A stretch of 64,000 nt of DNA, taken from positions 124,001-188,000 of the forward strand of contig NZ_AP023420.1 of the NCBI RefSeq assembly GCF_018408705.1. The letters are read 5' to 3'. A program made the position numbers and the translations under genes. The notes under the pieces are model-generated. The model did no database searches, was not told where the DNA came from, and saw only the letters and a list, made by a program, of their open reading frames with translations. This stretch comes from Pusillibacter faecalis. Lineage in GTDB: Bacteria; Bacillota; Clostridia; Oscillospirales; Oscillospiraceae. Positions 34,613-43,308 of this stretch are shown here, one piece after another; the stretch's first letter is position 1, and each line of letters starts with the position of its first letter.

Positions 34613-34676
34613 GGCCGGTTTGTCTCATATGGTGTTTGAGGCGGTACTTTTTACCGCTGGCATCTCGCCTTCATAA

Positions 34677-34711
34677 AGGGCCGCCTGACGCTATAAGCGT
34701 CAGGCGGCCCT
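34677..34711. terminator. bidirectional terminator
   Basis: A perfect 16-base stem (34677-34692 with 34696-34711) with a three-base loop, between two convergent transcription units. Flanking T's are modest. Confidence 0.8.
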
Positions 34712-34716
34712 CTTGA

Positions 34717-35127
34717 TTATTCTTGGGACTCCTCCTCGGAGTCATCCTCTTCCTCCACGCCGGAGAGGTCAAACTCCAGCTTCTCCCCGCAGTTGGGGCA
34801 GATCACCTCGCCATCCTCCAGGATGGACTCATCAAAATAAATGGTCTCCTCACAGGTGGGGCAGGTAGTGGCGTAACAATCCTCGTCGTCATCTTCTTCA
34901 TCATACTCGTCGAAGACCACGTCCTCCACATCCTCCAGGTCGTCGCTGACGGCGTCCAGGCCGTCAGCCAGCTCCGCCTGCTCGTCCTGAATGTCCTCCA
35001 GCTCCAGGGCGATGTCCTCCAACACGTCGATAATAGCGGCAAGCAGCTTGCCCTCTCTTTTATCCGTGTTCAGCTCCATGCCCTCAGCCAGTCCCTTCAA
35101 ATACGCAACTCTCTCGGTAATCTCCAT
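34717..35127 (-). CDS. CD1247-type acidic zinc-ribbon protein
   Basis: 136 residues. The N-terminal helix (VAYLKGLAEGMELNTDKREGKLL) and coiled-coil-like stretch (IALELEDIQDEQAELADGL) are followed by a very acidic linker and a zinc ribbon with CPTC and CPNC pairs. This matches, from memory, the clostridial proteins named after C. difficile CD1247 that often follow efp. ATG 35127 follows AAAGGAG. The role is unknown; acidic tails and zinc ribbons suggest contact with the transcription or translation machinery. Confidence 0.8.
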   Translation of the reverse strand: MEITERVAYLKGLAEGMELNTDKREGKLLAAIIDVLEDIALELEDIQDEQAELADGLDAVSDDLEDVEDVVFDEYDEEDDDEDCYATTCPTCEETIYFDESILEDGEVICPNCGEKLEFDLSGVEEEDDSEEESQE

Positions 35128-35195
35128 GTCAGCAGCTCCTTTCCATTTGTCAGTTGATAGGAAAGGGGGGAACTGACTCCCCCCTTTTGATGCCT

Positions 35196-35765
35196 TTATT
35201 CCTTGCAACGGCCCAGATACTCGCCAGTGCGAGTGTCAATCTGAATCTTCTCACCCTCATTGATGAACAGGGGGACCTTGATCACGGCGCCAGTCTCCAG
35301 CGTGGCGGACTTGGTCACATTGGTGGCGGTGTCACCCTTGACGCCGGGCTCGGTCTCAGTAACAACCAGATCCACAAAATTGGGGACCTCCACCGTAAAG
35401 ACGCTGCCCTTGTAGCTGAGCAGAGAGCACATGGTGTTCTCCTTAACGAACTGGAACGCATCGCCCAGCACGTCCTTGTTCAGGGGGACCATGTCATAGG
35501 TCTCCGGGTCCATGAAGTAATAGAGATCGCCGTCGTTATAGCTGTACTCGGCGTTCTTGCGCTCCACGGCCACCTGTTCAAACTTGGCGCTGGGGTTAAA
35601 GGACTCCTCACGGATGGTGCCGGTAATCACATTCTTGTACTTGGTGCGCACAAAAGCCGCACCCTTACCGGGCTTGACGTGCTGGAAATCCACCACCAGC
35701 ATGGGTTTCCCATCCATCTCAAAAATCATACCCTTCCGGAAATCACCGGCAGTAATTGTAGGCAT
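35196..35765 (-). CDS. efp: elongation factor P
   Basis: A 189-residue three-domain translation factor that rescues ribosomes stalled at polyproline. The KOW-like first domain has the tip KPGKGAAF, whose lysine enters the peptidyl-transferase centre; the OB domains follow, ending [24 protein letters not shown] 35765 follows GAGGAA; the longer open frame upstream has no support. It lies downstream of yqeG and upstream of the CD1247-like gene, probably all one transcript. Confidence 0.97.
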   Translation of the reverse strand: MPTITAGDFRKGMIFEMDGKPMLVVDFQHVKPGKGAAFVRTKYKNVITGTIREESFNPSAKFEQVAVERKNAEYSYNDGDLYYFMDPETYDMVPLNKDVLGDAFQFVKENTMCSLLSYKGSVFTVEVPNFVDLVVTETEPGVKGDTATNVTKSATLETGAVIKVPLFINEGEKIQIDTRTGEYLGRCKE

Positions 35766-35892
35766 AGCTGATTCCTCCTCACAAATCTTGCGAGAAAACG
35801 ACCTGCGGGAGAGGGCATTTTCTCTATACACAGACTCTTTAAAAAATACCTTTGCTATTTTATCCTATGTTGTCCGCTATTGCAAGCATTTT

Positions 35893-36426
35893 TCAACCAT
35901 TTGTTGGTTTTTTTCCCCGGCTTTTTTCAACTCGCCTGCGGCAGACCGCCTTGAAGGGGGCCTGGAGTGCATGCAGCACCTTCTGCCAGGGCGTCACGGC
36001 GCCGCCCAGCGGCTCCACCATCAGTGCCAGAACACCGCAGCGGTTTGCCGCCAACATGTCCGTGAGCAGCTTGTCCCCCAGCATGGCGGTGTGGGCCCGG
36101 TCCGCGCCGGAACGGGCCATAGCGGCCTCCAACCCCCGGGTGGAGGGCTTTCCAGCTCGTCCCTGGTAAGGCACACCCAGATCCGCGCAGAATTCCGTCA
36201 CACGCCTGCCAGAGCGGTTGTTGGAGACAATCATCAAGGAAATCCCCTCCGCCCCCAGCGCGGCGATCCACGCCCGCAGCTCCGCGTCCGGAGACCTGAC
36301 GGACTTGGGTGCCAACGTAAAATCCAGGTCGCTTAACAGCAGTGTGATCTCCTGCTTCTTGAGATATTCCGGCGTGACCTCACGATAGTGCGCAAAAAGG
36401 CGGCCCGGAATCAGAGAAAACGGCAT
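35893..36426 (-). CDS. yqeG: YqeG-family HAD phosphatase
   Basis: 177 residues of HAD superfamily IIIA. LLSDLDFTLAP holds the nucleophile aspartate motif DxDxT, SNN follows in IVSNNRSGRR, then GKPSTRG with the lysine and MLGDKLLTDMLAANR with the acidic pair. ATG 36426 follows GGGAG; upstream in-frame sequence is antisense to the next gene and not part of the protein. Relatives dephosphorylate phosphatidylglycerophosphate (Gep4-like) or small phosphates. In Firmicutes it often neighbours efp or aroE genes. Confidence 0.9.
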   Translation of the reverse strand: MPFSLIPGRLFAHYREVTPEYLKKQEITLLLSDLDFTLAPKSVRSPDAELRAWIAALGAEGISLMIVSNNRSGRRVTEFCADLGVPYQGRAGKPSTRGLEAAMARSGADRAHTAMLGDKLLTDMLAANRCGVLALMVEPLGGAVTPWQKVLHALQAPFKAVCRRRVEKSRGKKPTNG

Positions 36427-36456
36427 AGGATGCTCTCCCTCCGCATAGTTTTCTTC

Positions 36457-36485
36457 AGTATAGCAAATGGAAACCGTGAACACAA
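36457..36485 (-). promoter_or_regulatory. promoter of yqeG-efp
   Basis: Minus-strand TTGTGT (36480-36485), 17-base spacer, TATACT (36457-36462), 31 bases before the yqeG ATG. Confidence 0.55.
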
Positions 36486-36498
36486 GGGGGAGTGTAGT

Positions 36499-37257
36499 TT
36501 GCAGGTCTATCTGGCCGTAACCCCGGGTCAGGCGCAGGCTGCGGCAAAATACCGCCGTCCGCTGGCCCATGTGGCCTATCGCATTGGGGAAGGCTCCGTT
36601 CTGCTGCGGCAAAACCTTTTGCTGCAAACCCAGGGCGGCCTTTTGTCCGTCAGTGACCGGAAGGCCCCTGTGATCGACGATCCGGAAGCCCTTTGTGCGG
36701 CTGTACTTCGGGAGTGCGGGCGGCGAAACTACCAGGGCATTCTCCTGGACTTTGAGGAACCGCCCCGTCCGGATCGCCAGACCTTTATCCGGCGGCTGGA
36801 TGAGGTCGCCGGCCGCCGTGCCCTCTACCTTCCGGAGCGGTATGCGGAGGGGACGAAAAACGCGGTCCCCCTGATCTGCGCCGCCGTCTCCGGTGGAAAT
36901 TTTACGGAACGGCTGAGGGAGGCCGCAGGACAGCGGGGCGGCAGACTGGCACTGGACATGGAGCGGCTGCGTATGGATTTCCGCCTCCCCGCCCCCACCG
37001 GCCAGGGCGAGCCTCTCTCCGCCGCCGCCCTGAGCCGGCTGATGGAGCAGGAGGCGCCGGCGGTATTCTTCTCTCAGGACCTGTGCGCCCGCTACTTTAC
37101 TTACACCCGGGACGGTGAATGTCACTTCGTCCTTTTTGACGACGCCGAAACCCTCCGGCAAAAGCTGCGGACCGGAACCGCCCTGGGGTTCTCCGCCGCC
37201 TTTTTCATGTGGCCGGAGGTACAGGATATCGCTGATGGATTATTTCAGCCATTTTAA
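36499..37257 (+). CDS. hypothetical protein, TIM-barrel / GH18-like
   Basis: About 252 residues from TTG 36499, which is preceded by GGGGGAG six bases away; earlier in-frame starts lie in the yqeG promoter. It begins VYLAVTPGQA and has the strand-like YQGILLDFEEP, reminiscent of the acidic strand of family 18 glycosidases and of the spore-germination YaaH/YkvQ proteins. Further strands VPLICAAVSGG and RLALDMERL fit a barrel. No signal peptide. The catalytic DxxDxE pattern is incomplete, so enzyme activity is uncertain. It is divergent from yqeG. Confidence 0.65.
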   Translation: MQVYLAVTPGQAQAAAKYRRPLAHVAYRIGEGSVLLRQNLLLQTQGGLLSVSDRKAPVIDDPEALCAAVLRECGRRNYQGILLDFEEPPRPDRQTFIRRLDEVAGRRALYLPERYAEGTKNAVPLICAAVSGGNFTERLREAAGQRGGRLALDMERLRMDFRLPAPTGQGEPLSAAALSRLMEQEAPAVFFSQDLCARYFTYTRDGECHFVLFDDAETLRQKLRTGTALGFSAAFFMWPEVQDIADGLFQPF

Positions 37258-37271
37258 AGGAGATAGGGTGG

Positions 37272-37304
37272 AAAAAACGCTGTGCCACATGGCACAGCGT
37301 TTTT
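37272..37304. terminator. bidirectional terminator
   Basis: A-run, stem CGCTGTGCC/GGCACAGCG with loop ACAT, then a T-run: usable from both strands, between the hypothetical gene and rpsU. Confidence 0.9.
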
Positions 37305-37314
37305 GATATCCCCA

Positions 37315-37497
37315 TTAATAGAAACGCTTCTTGTTCTTGCGAGCAGCCTCAGACTTCTTGCGACGCTTGACACTGGGACTCTCATAATGCTCTCTCTTGC
37401 GGACCTCGGCGATCACGCCCGCCTTGGCACAGCTGCGCTTAAACCGCTTCAGTGCGCTGTCGATGGACTCGCCGTCCTTCACATGGATCTCAGACAT
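37315..37497 (-). CDS. rpsU: 30S ribosomal protein S21
   Basis: 60 residues: [20 protein letters not shown] followed by a basic tail ([18 protein letters not shown]). The size, start and basic C-terminus are diagnostic. S21 sits near the anti-Shine-Dalgarno end of 16S rRNA on the small subunit platform and aids initiation. It has a consensus promoter and its own terminator, so it can be expressed as a single gene. Confidence 0.97.
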   Translation of the reverse strand: MSEIHVKDGESIDSALKRFKRSCAKAGVIAEVRKREHYESPSVKRRKKSEAARKNKKRFY

Positions 37498-37575
37498 CTA
37501 TATTTCCCTCCCTCCGAGGTATCCGGCTCAATCCAGGATACTTTAAGGGCCATACTTTATGGCTTTAACATGGGT

Positions 37576-37604
37576 ATTATACAAATCTTCCGAAGAGTTG
37601 TCAA
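37576..37604 (-). promoter_or_regulatory. consensus promoter of rpsU
   Basis: Minus-strand TTGACA (37599-37604), 17-base spacer, TATAAT (37576-37581), both perfect. The 16 bases covering the end of the -10 and the start site (37563-37578) are identical to those of the leuS promoter. Confidence 0.88.
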
Positions 37605-37669
37605 GAGATTTTACGGAAAATCGCATGTTTCTCTCGGAAATCGCTTGCCTGATGCCAAAATGCCGGGGC

Positions 37670-38221
37670 TCACTCCGCTCTCCGGCGGTACAAAATGGGC
37701 TGGTCATACCCGAAGGTCCGCTTACCGTTGACCTCCATGGTCTCGGATACCTCCAGCACATCCGGGGAAAACCGCTCAAACAGCGTGAATTTCAGCACCG
37801 GGGAGAACATGCTGACACTGCCGCCCTCCCACACGCCATTTCGCAGTGTGTAGAGTGCCGGGGTAAACTTTTCGGAAACCCGCAGGTCCGTATAGTGCAT
37901 AATCGGGAGAGTCTGATAGGTAGGCGCAGTGCCGTCCTTTGGTAACTCATAGGAGGTCAGCAGAACCCCCTCTTCCTCCTCTGTAAAGAGAAAGAGGTGC
38001 GGCGAGGCATGGGTTTTTCCGTCAGTGGTATAATAGCTCTCTTCCAGCACAAATTTCCCGTGGAAATCCGTCGGTAAGCCTGTAATTTTATCCTGACAGA
38101 CCGTATTGACATGCTCTGCAAAAGGAAAGTTCCTCACCCCTTGTTCCTCCAGCTTCCGAACTTGTGCCGCGTTGTCAAAGTGTCCGCACAGGATACTTAA
38201 AAATTCGTCCAATCGGTTCAT
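37670..38221 (-). CDS. hypothetical protein, CpeT/CpcT-like
   Basis: 183 residues, no signal peptide. The start (LDEFLSILCGHFDNAAQ) and the beta-rich body with aromatic repeats (FHGKFVLEESYYT; HLFLFTEEEEGVLLTSYELP) resemble the lipocalin-like CpeT/CpcT fold, known from cyanobacterial bilin lyases. A bilin role is implausible here; the fold may bind another ligand. The gene lies between leuS and rpsU in the same direction. The resemblance is by eye and needs a profile search. Confidence 0.55.
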   Translation of the reverse strand: MNRLDEFLSILCGHFDNAAQVRKLEEQGVRNFPFAEHVNTVCQDKITGLPTDFHGKFVLEESYYTTDGKTHASPHLFLFTEEEEGVLLTSYELPKDGTAPTYQTLPIMHYTDLRVSEKFTPALYTLRNGVWEGGSVSMFSPVLKFTLFERFSPDVLEVSETMEVNGKRTFGYDQPILYRRRAE

Positions 38222-38251
38222 ACTTCCTCCTTAAAGACTTCGGTAAGGTCC

Positions 38252-38280
38252 AAACCGGACAGGCTGGGCCTGTCCGGTTT
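38252..38280. other. perfect hairpin between leuS and the CpeT-like gene
   Basis: AAACCGGACAGGC (38252-38264) pairs with 38268-38280, loop TGG. There is no T-run on the minus strand and only three T's on the plus strand, so termination would be partial. Confidence 0.5.
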
Positions 38281-38366
38281 CACATATCTGTTTCTATAGG
38301 CGATTAGGAATTGCAAAGCTTTGCCAGCTTGACGGCCGGTTCCCAATTAGCTCCTGGCGCGAGGTC

Positions 38367-40793
38367 TCACTGGGGCTTCACAATCAGATTGACCAAACGG
38401 TTTTTCACCAGAATCGTCTTCACGATCTTCATGCCCTCGGTGGCCTTCTGGACCTTTTCCACCGCCAGGGCTGCGTCCACCACGGCCTTCTCGCCGCTGT
38501 CCACCGGCATGGAGATGGCACCCTTGAGCTTGCCATTCACCTGCACGGCCATGTCCACCGTGCTGGCCACGGTCTTGCTCTCGTCATAGGCGGGCCAGTC
38601 AGCCTGGCAGCACATCTTGCCCTCCTTGGCGGCAAAGCCCAGCATCTCCCACAGCTCCTCGGTGATGTGGGGGGCGAAGGGATTGAGGAGCAGCAGCAGC
38701 GTGCGTAAATCACCTCGGCTGGCGCCGTTGGCCGTCAGCTCATTGACAGCGGTCATCATCGCAGCGATAGCCGTGTTCATCTTCAGGCTGTCGATATCGT
38801 CGGTGACCTTCTTGATGGTCTTGTGGAGGACGGCCTCGTTGGCGGGCGTCACGTCATAGCTCTCCGCCGCGCCCTCGGCCAAGTTCCACACCCGGTCCAG
38901 GAACCGCTTGGAGCCCTTGACCGCCTCGGTGGACCAGGTGGCCGCCTGCTCGAAGTCGCCCACGAACATGATATACAGCCGCATGGTATCCGCGCCATAC
39001 TGGGCCACGATATCGTTGGGGTTGACCACGTTGCCCCGGGACTTGGACATCTTCTCGCCGCCCTCGCCCAGGATCATGCCGTGGCTGGTGCGCTTGGCAT
39101 AGGGCTCCTTGGTGGGCACCACGCCGATGTCATAGAGGAACTTGTGCCAGAAGCGGGAGTAGAGCAGATGCAGCGTGGTGTGCTCCATGCCGCCGTTGTA
39201 CCAGTCCACGGGAGACCAGTACTCCAGGGCCTCCTTGCTGGCCAGGGCCTGATCGTTGTGGGGGTCCATATACCGCAGGAAATACCAGCTGGAGCCCGCC
39301 CACTGGGGCATGGTATCCGTCTCCCGCTGGGCAGGCCCGCCGCAGCAGGGGCAGGTGGTGTTCACCCAGTCAGTCATCTTGCTCAGGGGGCTCTCGCCGG
39401 TGTCGGTGACCTCATAGCTGTCCACCTCCGGCAGCAGCAGCGGCAGCTCAGACTCCGGCAGGGGCACCCAGCCGCACTTGGGGCAGTTCACCAGAGGAAT
39501 GGGCTCGCCCCAGTACCGCTGGCGGGAGAAGACCCAGTCCCGCAGCTTGTAGTTGGTCTTGGGATGGCCGATCCCCTGCTCCGTGACCCACTTCTTCATG
39601 GCGGGGATGGCCTCCTTGACGGTGAGCCCATCCAGGAAGCCGGAGTTGACCATGATGCCCGTGTCATCCTTGAGGGTAAAGGCCTCCTTGGTGATATCGC
39701 CGCCCCGGACCACCTCGATGATGGGCAGGCCGAACTTAGTGGCAAACTCCCAGTCGCGCTGATCGTGGCCCGGCACGCCCATGACGATGCCGGTGCCGTA
39801 GCCCATCAGCACGTAGTCGGAGACGAACAGGGGCACCTTCTTGCCGCTGGCGGGGTTCACAGCCTCGATGCCCTCCAGCCGGACGCCGGTCTTTTCCTTG
39901 TTCAGCTCGCCCCGCTCAAAGTCGGACTTGTGGGCGGCCTCGTCGATATAGGCGGCCACGGCGTCCCAGTTCTGAATCTGATCCTTCCACGCCTGGAGGA
40001 AGGGATGCTCCGGGGAGATGACCATATAGGTCACGCCGAAGAGGGTGTCGCACCGGGTGGTATAGACCGTCAGCTTCTGGCCGTTGGTGGCGGTGAAGTC
40101 CACCTCGGTGCCCTCGCTGCGGCCGATCCAGTTGCGCTGCTGGGTCTTGACCCGCTCGATGAAGTCCACGTCCTCCAGATCGTCAATGAGCCGGTCGGCA
40201 TACTTGGTGATGGCCAGCATCCACTGGCTCTTCTCCTTGCGGATGACCTCGCCGCCGCAGCGCTCGCACACGCCGTCCACGACCTCCTCGTTGGCCAGGA
40301 CGATCTTGCAGCTGGTGCACCAGTTCACCGGCATGGAGGCCTTGTAGGCAAGGCCCTTCTTGAACATCTGCAAAAAGATCCACTGAGTCCACTTGTAGTA
40401 GCTGGGGTCGGTGGTATTCACCTCCCGGTCCCAATCGAAGGAGTAGCCCAGCATGTGAAGCTGCTTGCGGAAGTTCTCGATGTTATCGTGAGTTACCTTG
40501 GCGGGGTGAATCTTGTGCTGCACGGCGTAGTTCTCCGTGGGCAGGCCGAAGGCGTCATAGCCGATGGGAAAGAGGACATTATAGCCCTGCATCCGCTTCT
40601 TCCGGCAAATGATGTCCATGGCGGTAAAAGGACGGGCGTGGCCCACGTGCAGCCCCTGTCCGGAAGGGTAGGGAAATTCGATCAGGCCGTAAAACTTCTC
40701 ACGGCTCTTGTCCCCGGTGACGGCGGTGAAGGGCTTCTCCTCCAGCCATTTCTTCTGCCACTTCTGCTCAATGGCGGTAAAATCGTACTTCAT
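38367..40793 (-). CDS. leuS: leucyl-tRNA synthetase
   Basis: An 808-residue class Ia synthetase that charges tRNA-Leu. HIGH appears as HVGH in [16 protein letters not shown] and KMSKS in [11 protein letters not shown]; the editing (CP1) domain with its [12 protein letters not shown] segment lies between, and [14 protein letters not shown] is typical of bacterial LeuRS. ATG 40793 (MKYDF) follows GAGGAGAAGG; the open frame extends upstream into the T-box leader and is not coding there. Expression should respond to uncharged tRNA-Leu through that leader. Confidence 0.97.
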   Translation of the reverse strand: MKYDFTAIEQKWQKKWLEEKPFTAVTGDKSREKFYGLIEFPYPSGQGLHVGHARPFTAMDIICRKKRMQGYNVLFPIGYDAFGLPTENYAVQHKIHPAKVTHDNIENFRKQLHMLGYSFDWDREVNTTDPSYYKWTQWIFLQMFKKGLAYKASMPVNWCTSCKIVLANEEVVDGVCERCGGEVIRKEKSQWMLAITKYADRLIDDLEDVDFIERVKTQQRNWIGRSEGTEVDFTATNGQKLTVYTTRCDTLFGVTYMVISPEHPFLQAWKDQIQNWDAVAAYIDEAAHKSDFERGELNKEKTGVRLEGIEAVNPASGKKVPLFVSDYVLMGYGTGIVMGVPGHDQRDWEFATKFGLPIIEVVRGGDITKEAFTLKDDTGIMVNSGFLDGLTVKEAIPAMKKWVTEQGIGHPKTNYKLRDWVFSRQRYWGEPIPLVNCPKCGWVPLPESELPLLLPEVDSYEVTDTGESPLSKMTDWVNTTCPCCGGPAQRETDTMPQWAGSSWYFLRYMDPHNDQALASKEALEYWSPVDWYNGGMEHTTLHLLYSRFWHKFLYDIGVVPTKEPYAKRTSHGMILGEGGEKMSKSRGNVVNPNDIVAQYGADTMRLYIMFVGDFEQAATWSTEAVKGSKRFLDRVWNLAEGAAESYDVTPANEAVLHKTIKKVTDDIDSLKMNTAIAAMMTAVNELTANGASRGDLRTLLLLLNPFAPHITEELWEMLGFAAKEGKMCCQADWPAYDESKTVASTVDMAVQVNGKLKGAISMPVDSGEKAVVDAALAVEKVQKATEGMKIVKTILVKNRLVNLIVKPQ

Positions 40794-40856
40794 AACCTTC
40801 TCCTCATCTTCAACAATCGGCATGGGCCGCAGCCCATCCATCATGATATCCATATA

Positions 40857-41097
40857 AAAACGCCCCGGAGCCGCTTGGCTCAGGGGCGTTAAAAACGCGG
40901 TACCACCCTGTTTCAGCCCCCCGCTGCCGGACGGGCCCTCTCCGGCGGGTAACGGCGCCTGCCGTTCCGCCCTACCCGCAGGGTTCAGGCGAAAAACTCC
41001 GGGACCAGTCATTCACGGGGGCTCCCTGCCGGCTCGCAGCATCCGCCGGCTCTCTGAAAGTGGAAATCTCCGTCTTTCTTCCCTTCAACGTCTTTAA
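40857..41097 (-). promoter_or_regulatory. T-box leader (leucine-type by context) of leuS
   Basis: The minus-strand leader contains the conserved T-box sequence AGGGTGGTACCGCG (40896-40909), which pairs with the acceptor end of uncharged tRNA. Directly after it lies the terminator stem AACGCCCC/GGGGCGTT (40859-40890) with a T-run. Upstream, an AGAGAG-containing stem I region is recognisable. A CTG triplet is present in the expected specifier region (about 41006-41010), fitting leucine, but I could not fold it reliably. Uncharged tRNA-Leu would stabilise the antiterminator and allow leuS transcription. Confidence 0.88.
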
Positions 41098-41104
41098 CAT
41101 GGGT

Positions 41105-41133
41105 ATTTTACGGGTCTTTTACAAATTTGTCAA
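41105..41133 (-). promoter_or_regulatory. promoter of the T-box-leuS transcript
   Basis: Minus-strand TTGACA (41128-41133), 17-base spacer, TAAAAT (41105-41110). Shares CTTTAACATGGGTATT (plus strand, 41092-41107) with the rpsU promoter. Confidence 0.8.
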
Positions 41134-41161
41134 GAGGTTCCGGTGTTTTCTCAAAGAGCAC

Positions 41162-41190
41162 TTGCATTTGCCCGGAAAATGCTGTATACT
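41162..41190 (+). promoter_or_regulatory. promoter of marR-degV, with a possible operator
   Basis: TTGCAT (41162-41167), 17-base spacer, TATACT (41185-41190). TAGTT and AACTA (41203-41221) form a small dyad just after the start site that could be an autoregulatory MarR operator. Confidence 0.6.
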
Positions 41191-41239
41191 TCACTCGCTT
41201 ATTAGTTCATAAAATAAACTATATAAAGGAGGTGCTCAT

Positions 41240-41686
41240 GTGGATCAGACGCGGGAGGAGCTGCTGCGAGCCTGGATGTCTCTCTCGGCCTACATCCGTG
41301 GAAACCGGCTGCTACGGGAGCTGTCCATGAATGAAATGTTGGTTTGCAACCTACTGTACCGCCGTCAGGAGGAGGGTGGCCCCCCAGTCACCGCCACGGA
41401 GCTTTGCGCGCGGACACAGCTTTTGAAATCTCAGGTCAACCACATTCTCACCGCCATGGAGTCGCGCGGTCTGATCGAGCGTGCCAGAAGCCAGGCGGAC
41501 CGGCGAGTTGTCCATATTCACCTGCTGGAAAGAGCGCTCCCGCTCTATCGCAGAGAGCACGAAACTGTCCTGGACATCCTGGAGGAAATTCGATCCACCC
41601 TGGGCGAGGAGCGGACACGGCAGCTCACAGCCCTTATGGACGAGGCTGTTGCCGCCGTGAATCTACATCAAAAGCAAAGGAGATAA
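41240..41686 (+). CDS. MarR-family transcriptional regulator
   Basis: A 148-residue MarR protein starting at GTG 41240 with AAAGGAGG eight bases upstream. ATELCARTQLLKSQVNHILTAMESRGLIER is the recognition region and ARSQADRRVVHIHL the wing; the C-terminal helices would dimerise. It is followed after five bases by a degV gene, so the two are cotranscribed. The signal it senses is unknown; a link to fatty-acid handling by DegV is possible. Confidence 0.9.
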   Translation: MDQTREELLRAWMSLSAYIRGNRLLRELSMNEMLVCNLLYRRQEEGGPPVTATELCARTQLLKSQVNHILTAMESRGLIERARSQADRRVVHIHLLERALPLYRREHETVLDILEEIRSTLGEERTRQLTALMDEAVAAVNLHQKQRR

Positions 41687-41691
41687 GCATT

Positions 41692-42537
41692 ATGGCGATT
41701 CGCATCATCACGGACTCTGCCAGCGATATCACGCAAGAGGAGGCCCGCACCTGGGGGATTCAGGTATTGCCCCTTCGGACCATTTTCGGTGAAGAGGAAT
41801 TTTTAGACGGAGTCACCATCGACCATCAGACCTTTTTCCAAAGGCTTATTGAATCCGACGTGCTTCCCACCACCAGCCAGCTCTCCCCCTTCCAGTATGA
41901 GGGTCCTTTTCAGGAGGCCGTAGAGGCCGGGGACGAGGTGGTTTGCATTACCCTCTCCTCCAAACTCTCCGGGTGCTATCAGAGCGCCGTGATCGCCGCT
42001 GAAGGGCTGCCGGTAGTGTTGGTAGACAGCTTGAGCGTCACCGTCGGTCAGAGAATTTTGGTAGAGCTAGCACTGCAGCTGCGGGATCAGGGCCTATCCG
42101 CCCAGGAAATCGGCGCTGTCCTGGAACAGGAAAAGCCCCATATCCGCCTCATCGCCCTGTTGGACACCCTGGAATACCTGAAAAAAGGCGGACGCATTTC
42201 TCCCGCCGTGGCTCTGGCCGGTTCTCTGTTGTCTATCAAGCCGGTCATCGCCGTGGAAAACGGCGAGGTCACAATCCTGGGCAAAGCCCGCGGTTCAAAA
42301 AATGGCAATAATATGCTCATGTCCCTGGTGGAGAAAAGCGGGGGGATTAACTTTGAAAAGCCCTTTTCTCTGGCTTACAGCGGCTTGAGTGACATGTTGC
42401 TGCAAAAGTATATCTCCGACAGCGCCCATCTCTATCAGGGCAAGGCAGTGCATCTGCCGGTGGCCCGCATCGGCAGTACTATCGGCACTCACGCTGGCCC
42501 CGGCGCCGTGGCCGTGGCGTTTTTTTCCAATCACTAA
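41692..42537 (+). CDS. DegV-family fatty-acid-binding protein
   Basis: 281 residues of DegV fold. The start IRIITDSASDIT and the LPTTSQLSPFQY, LSSKLSGCYQSA and LLDTLEYLKKGGRIS segments are hallmarks; the last closes over the fatty-acid carboxylate. DegV/FakB proteins bind one fatty acid and present it to the kinase FakA for phosphorylation and entry into phospholipid synthesis. No fakA is in the window. The ATG follows AAGGAGATAAGC. It is cotranscribed with the MarR gene and followed by a perfect palindrome. Confidence 0.92.
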   Translation: MAIRIITDSASDITQEEARTWGIQVLPLRTIFGEEEFLDGVTIDHQTFFQRLIESDVLPTTSQLSPFQYEGPFQEAVEAGDEVVCITLSSKLSGCYQSAVIAAEGLPVVLVDSLSVTVGQRILVELALQLRDQGLSAQEIGAVLEQEKPHIRLIALLDTLEYLKKGGRISPAVALAGSLLSIKPVIAVENGEVTILGKARGSKNGNNMLMSLVEKSGGINFEKPFSLAYSGLSDMLLQKYISDSAHLYQGKAVHLPVARIGSTIGTHAGPGAVAVAFFSNH

Positions 42538-42551
42538 GTTTTTGCAACCCT

Positions 42552-42593
42552 ATGAGCCAGGGCTTCCGGCGGCCGCCGGAAGCCCTGGCTCAT
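42552..42593. repeat. perfect 42-bp palindrome after degV
   Basis: Bases 42552-42572 are exactly complementary to 42573-42593 with no spacer; the centre reads GGCGGCCGCC. As RNA it would form a very stable stem and act as a terminator-like element between the convergent degV and the membrane-protein gene, though no T-run follows on either strand. Confidence 0.8.
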
Positions 42594-42637
42594 GATCTAT
42601 ATTCTTTCCATTGCTCCCAGCCCGCTCTGCTCGCATA

Positions 42638-43015
42638 TCAGACCGGAGTCCGCCGCCCCCACAAAAGCCAATAGCTCAGCGTCCCCAGTACATAAGCCAC
42701 CACATCTAAGGGATCGCCGACGCTATCAGGTAGAAACAGAGGGGCGATACACTCCCAGCACAGGCCGCACAACAGGCCCAGGACTACAAGCTCTCCTGGG
42801 CGCCTGAGCCGCTTCTCCGGCCAGCGGCTCAGAGAGAGAATCAGATTCAGATAGGCAGCAAACGCGATTCCGCCCAAATAGTCGTTGGCGTGGCAGCGCA
42901 GCAAATCTCCAAGCACCCGCACTGTAACACGGGTCTTCACCTGCTGGTTCAACGCATACAGGGCCAGAGGGCCCAGTACCAGCAGCAGATCCCCCCGGCG
43001 CTCCCGATTCAGCAA
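42638..43015 (-). CDS. small integral membrane protein, VanZ-like features
   Basis: About 125 residues with three to four hydrophobic helices (LLLVLGPLALYAL; YLGGIAFAAYLNLIL; LVVLGLLCGLCWECIAPLF; DPLDVVAYVLGTLSYWLLW). The acidic SVGDPLDVVAYVLG motif before the last helix recalls VanZ-like and DUF2809-like proteins. The start is unclear: TTG 43015 overlaps the stop of the upstream 26-residue ORF and would rely on coupling; a GTG at 43063 lies within that ORF. Function unknown. Confidence 0.55.
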   Translation of the reverse strand: MLNRERRGDLLLVLGPLALYALNQQVKTRVTVRVLGDLLRCHANDYLGGIAFAAYLNLILSLSRWPEKRLRRPGELVVLGLLCGLCWECIAPLFLPDSVGDPLDVVAYVLGTLSYWLLWGRRTPV

Positions 43016-43089
43016 AGAGCAAAAATGATCAGCGCTACCAGCACGGCGCCTACCACACCCCAAAATCCCAATCCGCCGTTGTTGTTCAT
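43009..43089 (-). CDS. 26-residue single-span membrane peptide, YjcZ-like
   Basis: ATG 43089 is preceded by AAGGAGGAG at ideal spacing and opens 26 codons: a glycine/asparagine-rich start (MNNNGGLGF) and one hydrophobic helix (VVGAVLVALIIFALC). The layout matches the tiny YjcZ/YhfX-type sporulation peptides of Firmicutes, glycine-rich then one span. Such peptides sit in membranes, with roles mostly unknown. It overlaps the start of the next membrane protein gene, so the two are likely coupled. Confidence 0.6.
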   Translation of the reverse strand: MNNNGGLGFWGVVGAVLVALIIFALC

Positions 43090-43308
43090 TTCTGCTCCTC
43101 CTTTTTCCTATAGAGCTGTCAAATTCCGCTTTTCGATAGTTTATTATAATATAGCCCTCATCTACGTGTCAATCCCTGACGAGCGCCCTCCCTTTTACCT
43201 TAAGTGCTGCCAGGATGAAACTCCGTTGATTTCGCTGATTTCAATTGAAGCACAGAGTCATCCGTGATATCATGAAAATGATAAATCTGTTTTTGGAGGC
43301 GTTTAGGG

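Noticed and set aside
38823..40892. 689-codon plus-strand open frame across leuS
   Set aside because: It is antisense to a clear leuS gene; long antisense frames arise from the codon bias of GC-rich genes. No ribosome site or family resemblance.
40794..41012. N-terminal extension of LeuRS
   Set aside because: The open frame runs through the T-box leader; the LeuRS family start and ribosome site are at 40793.
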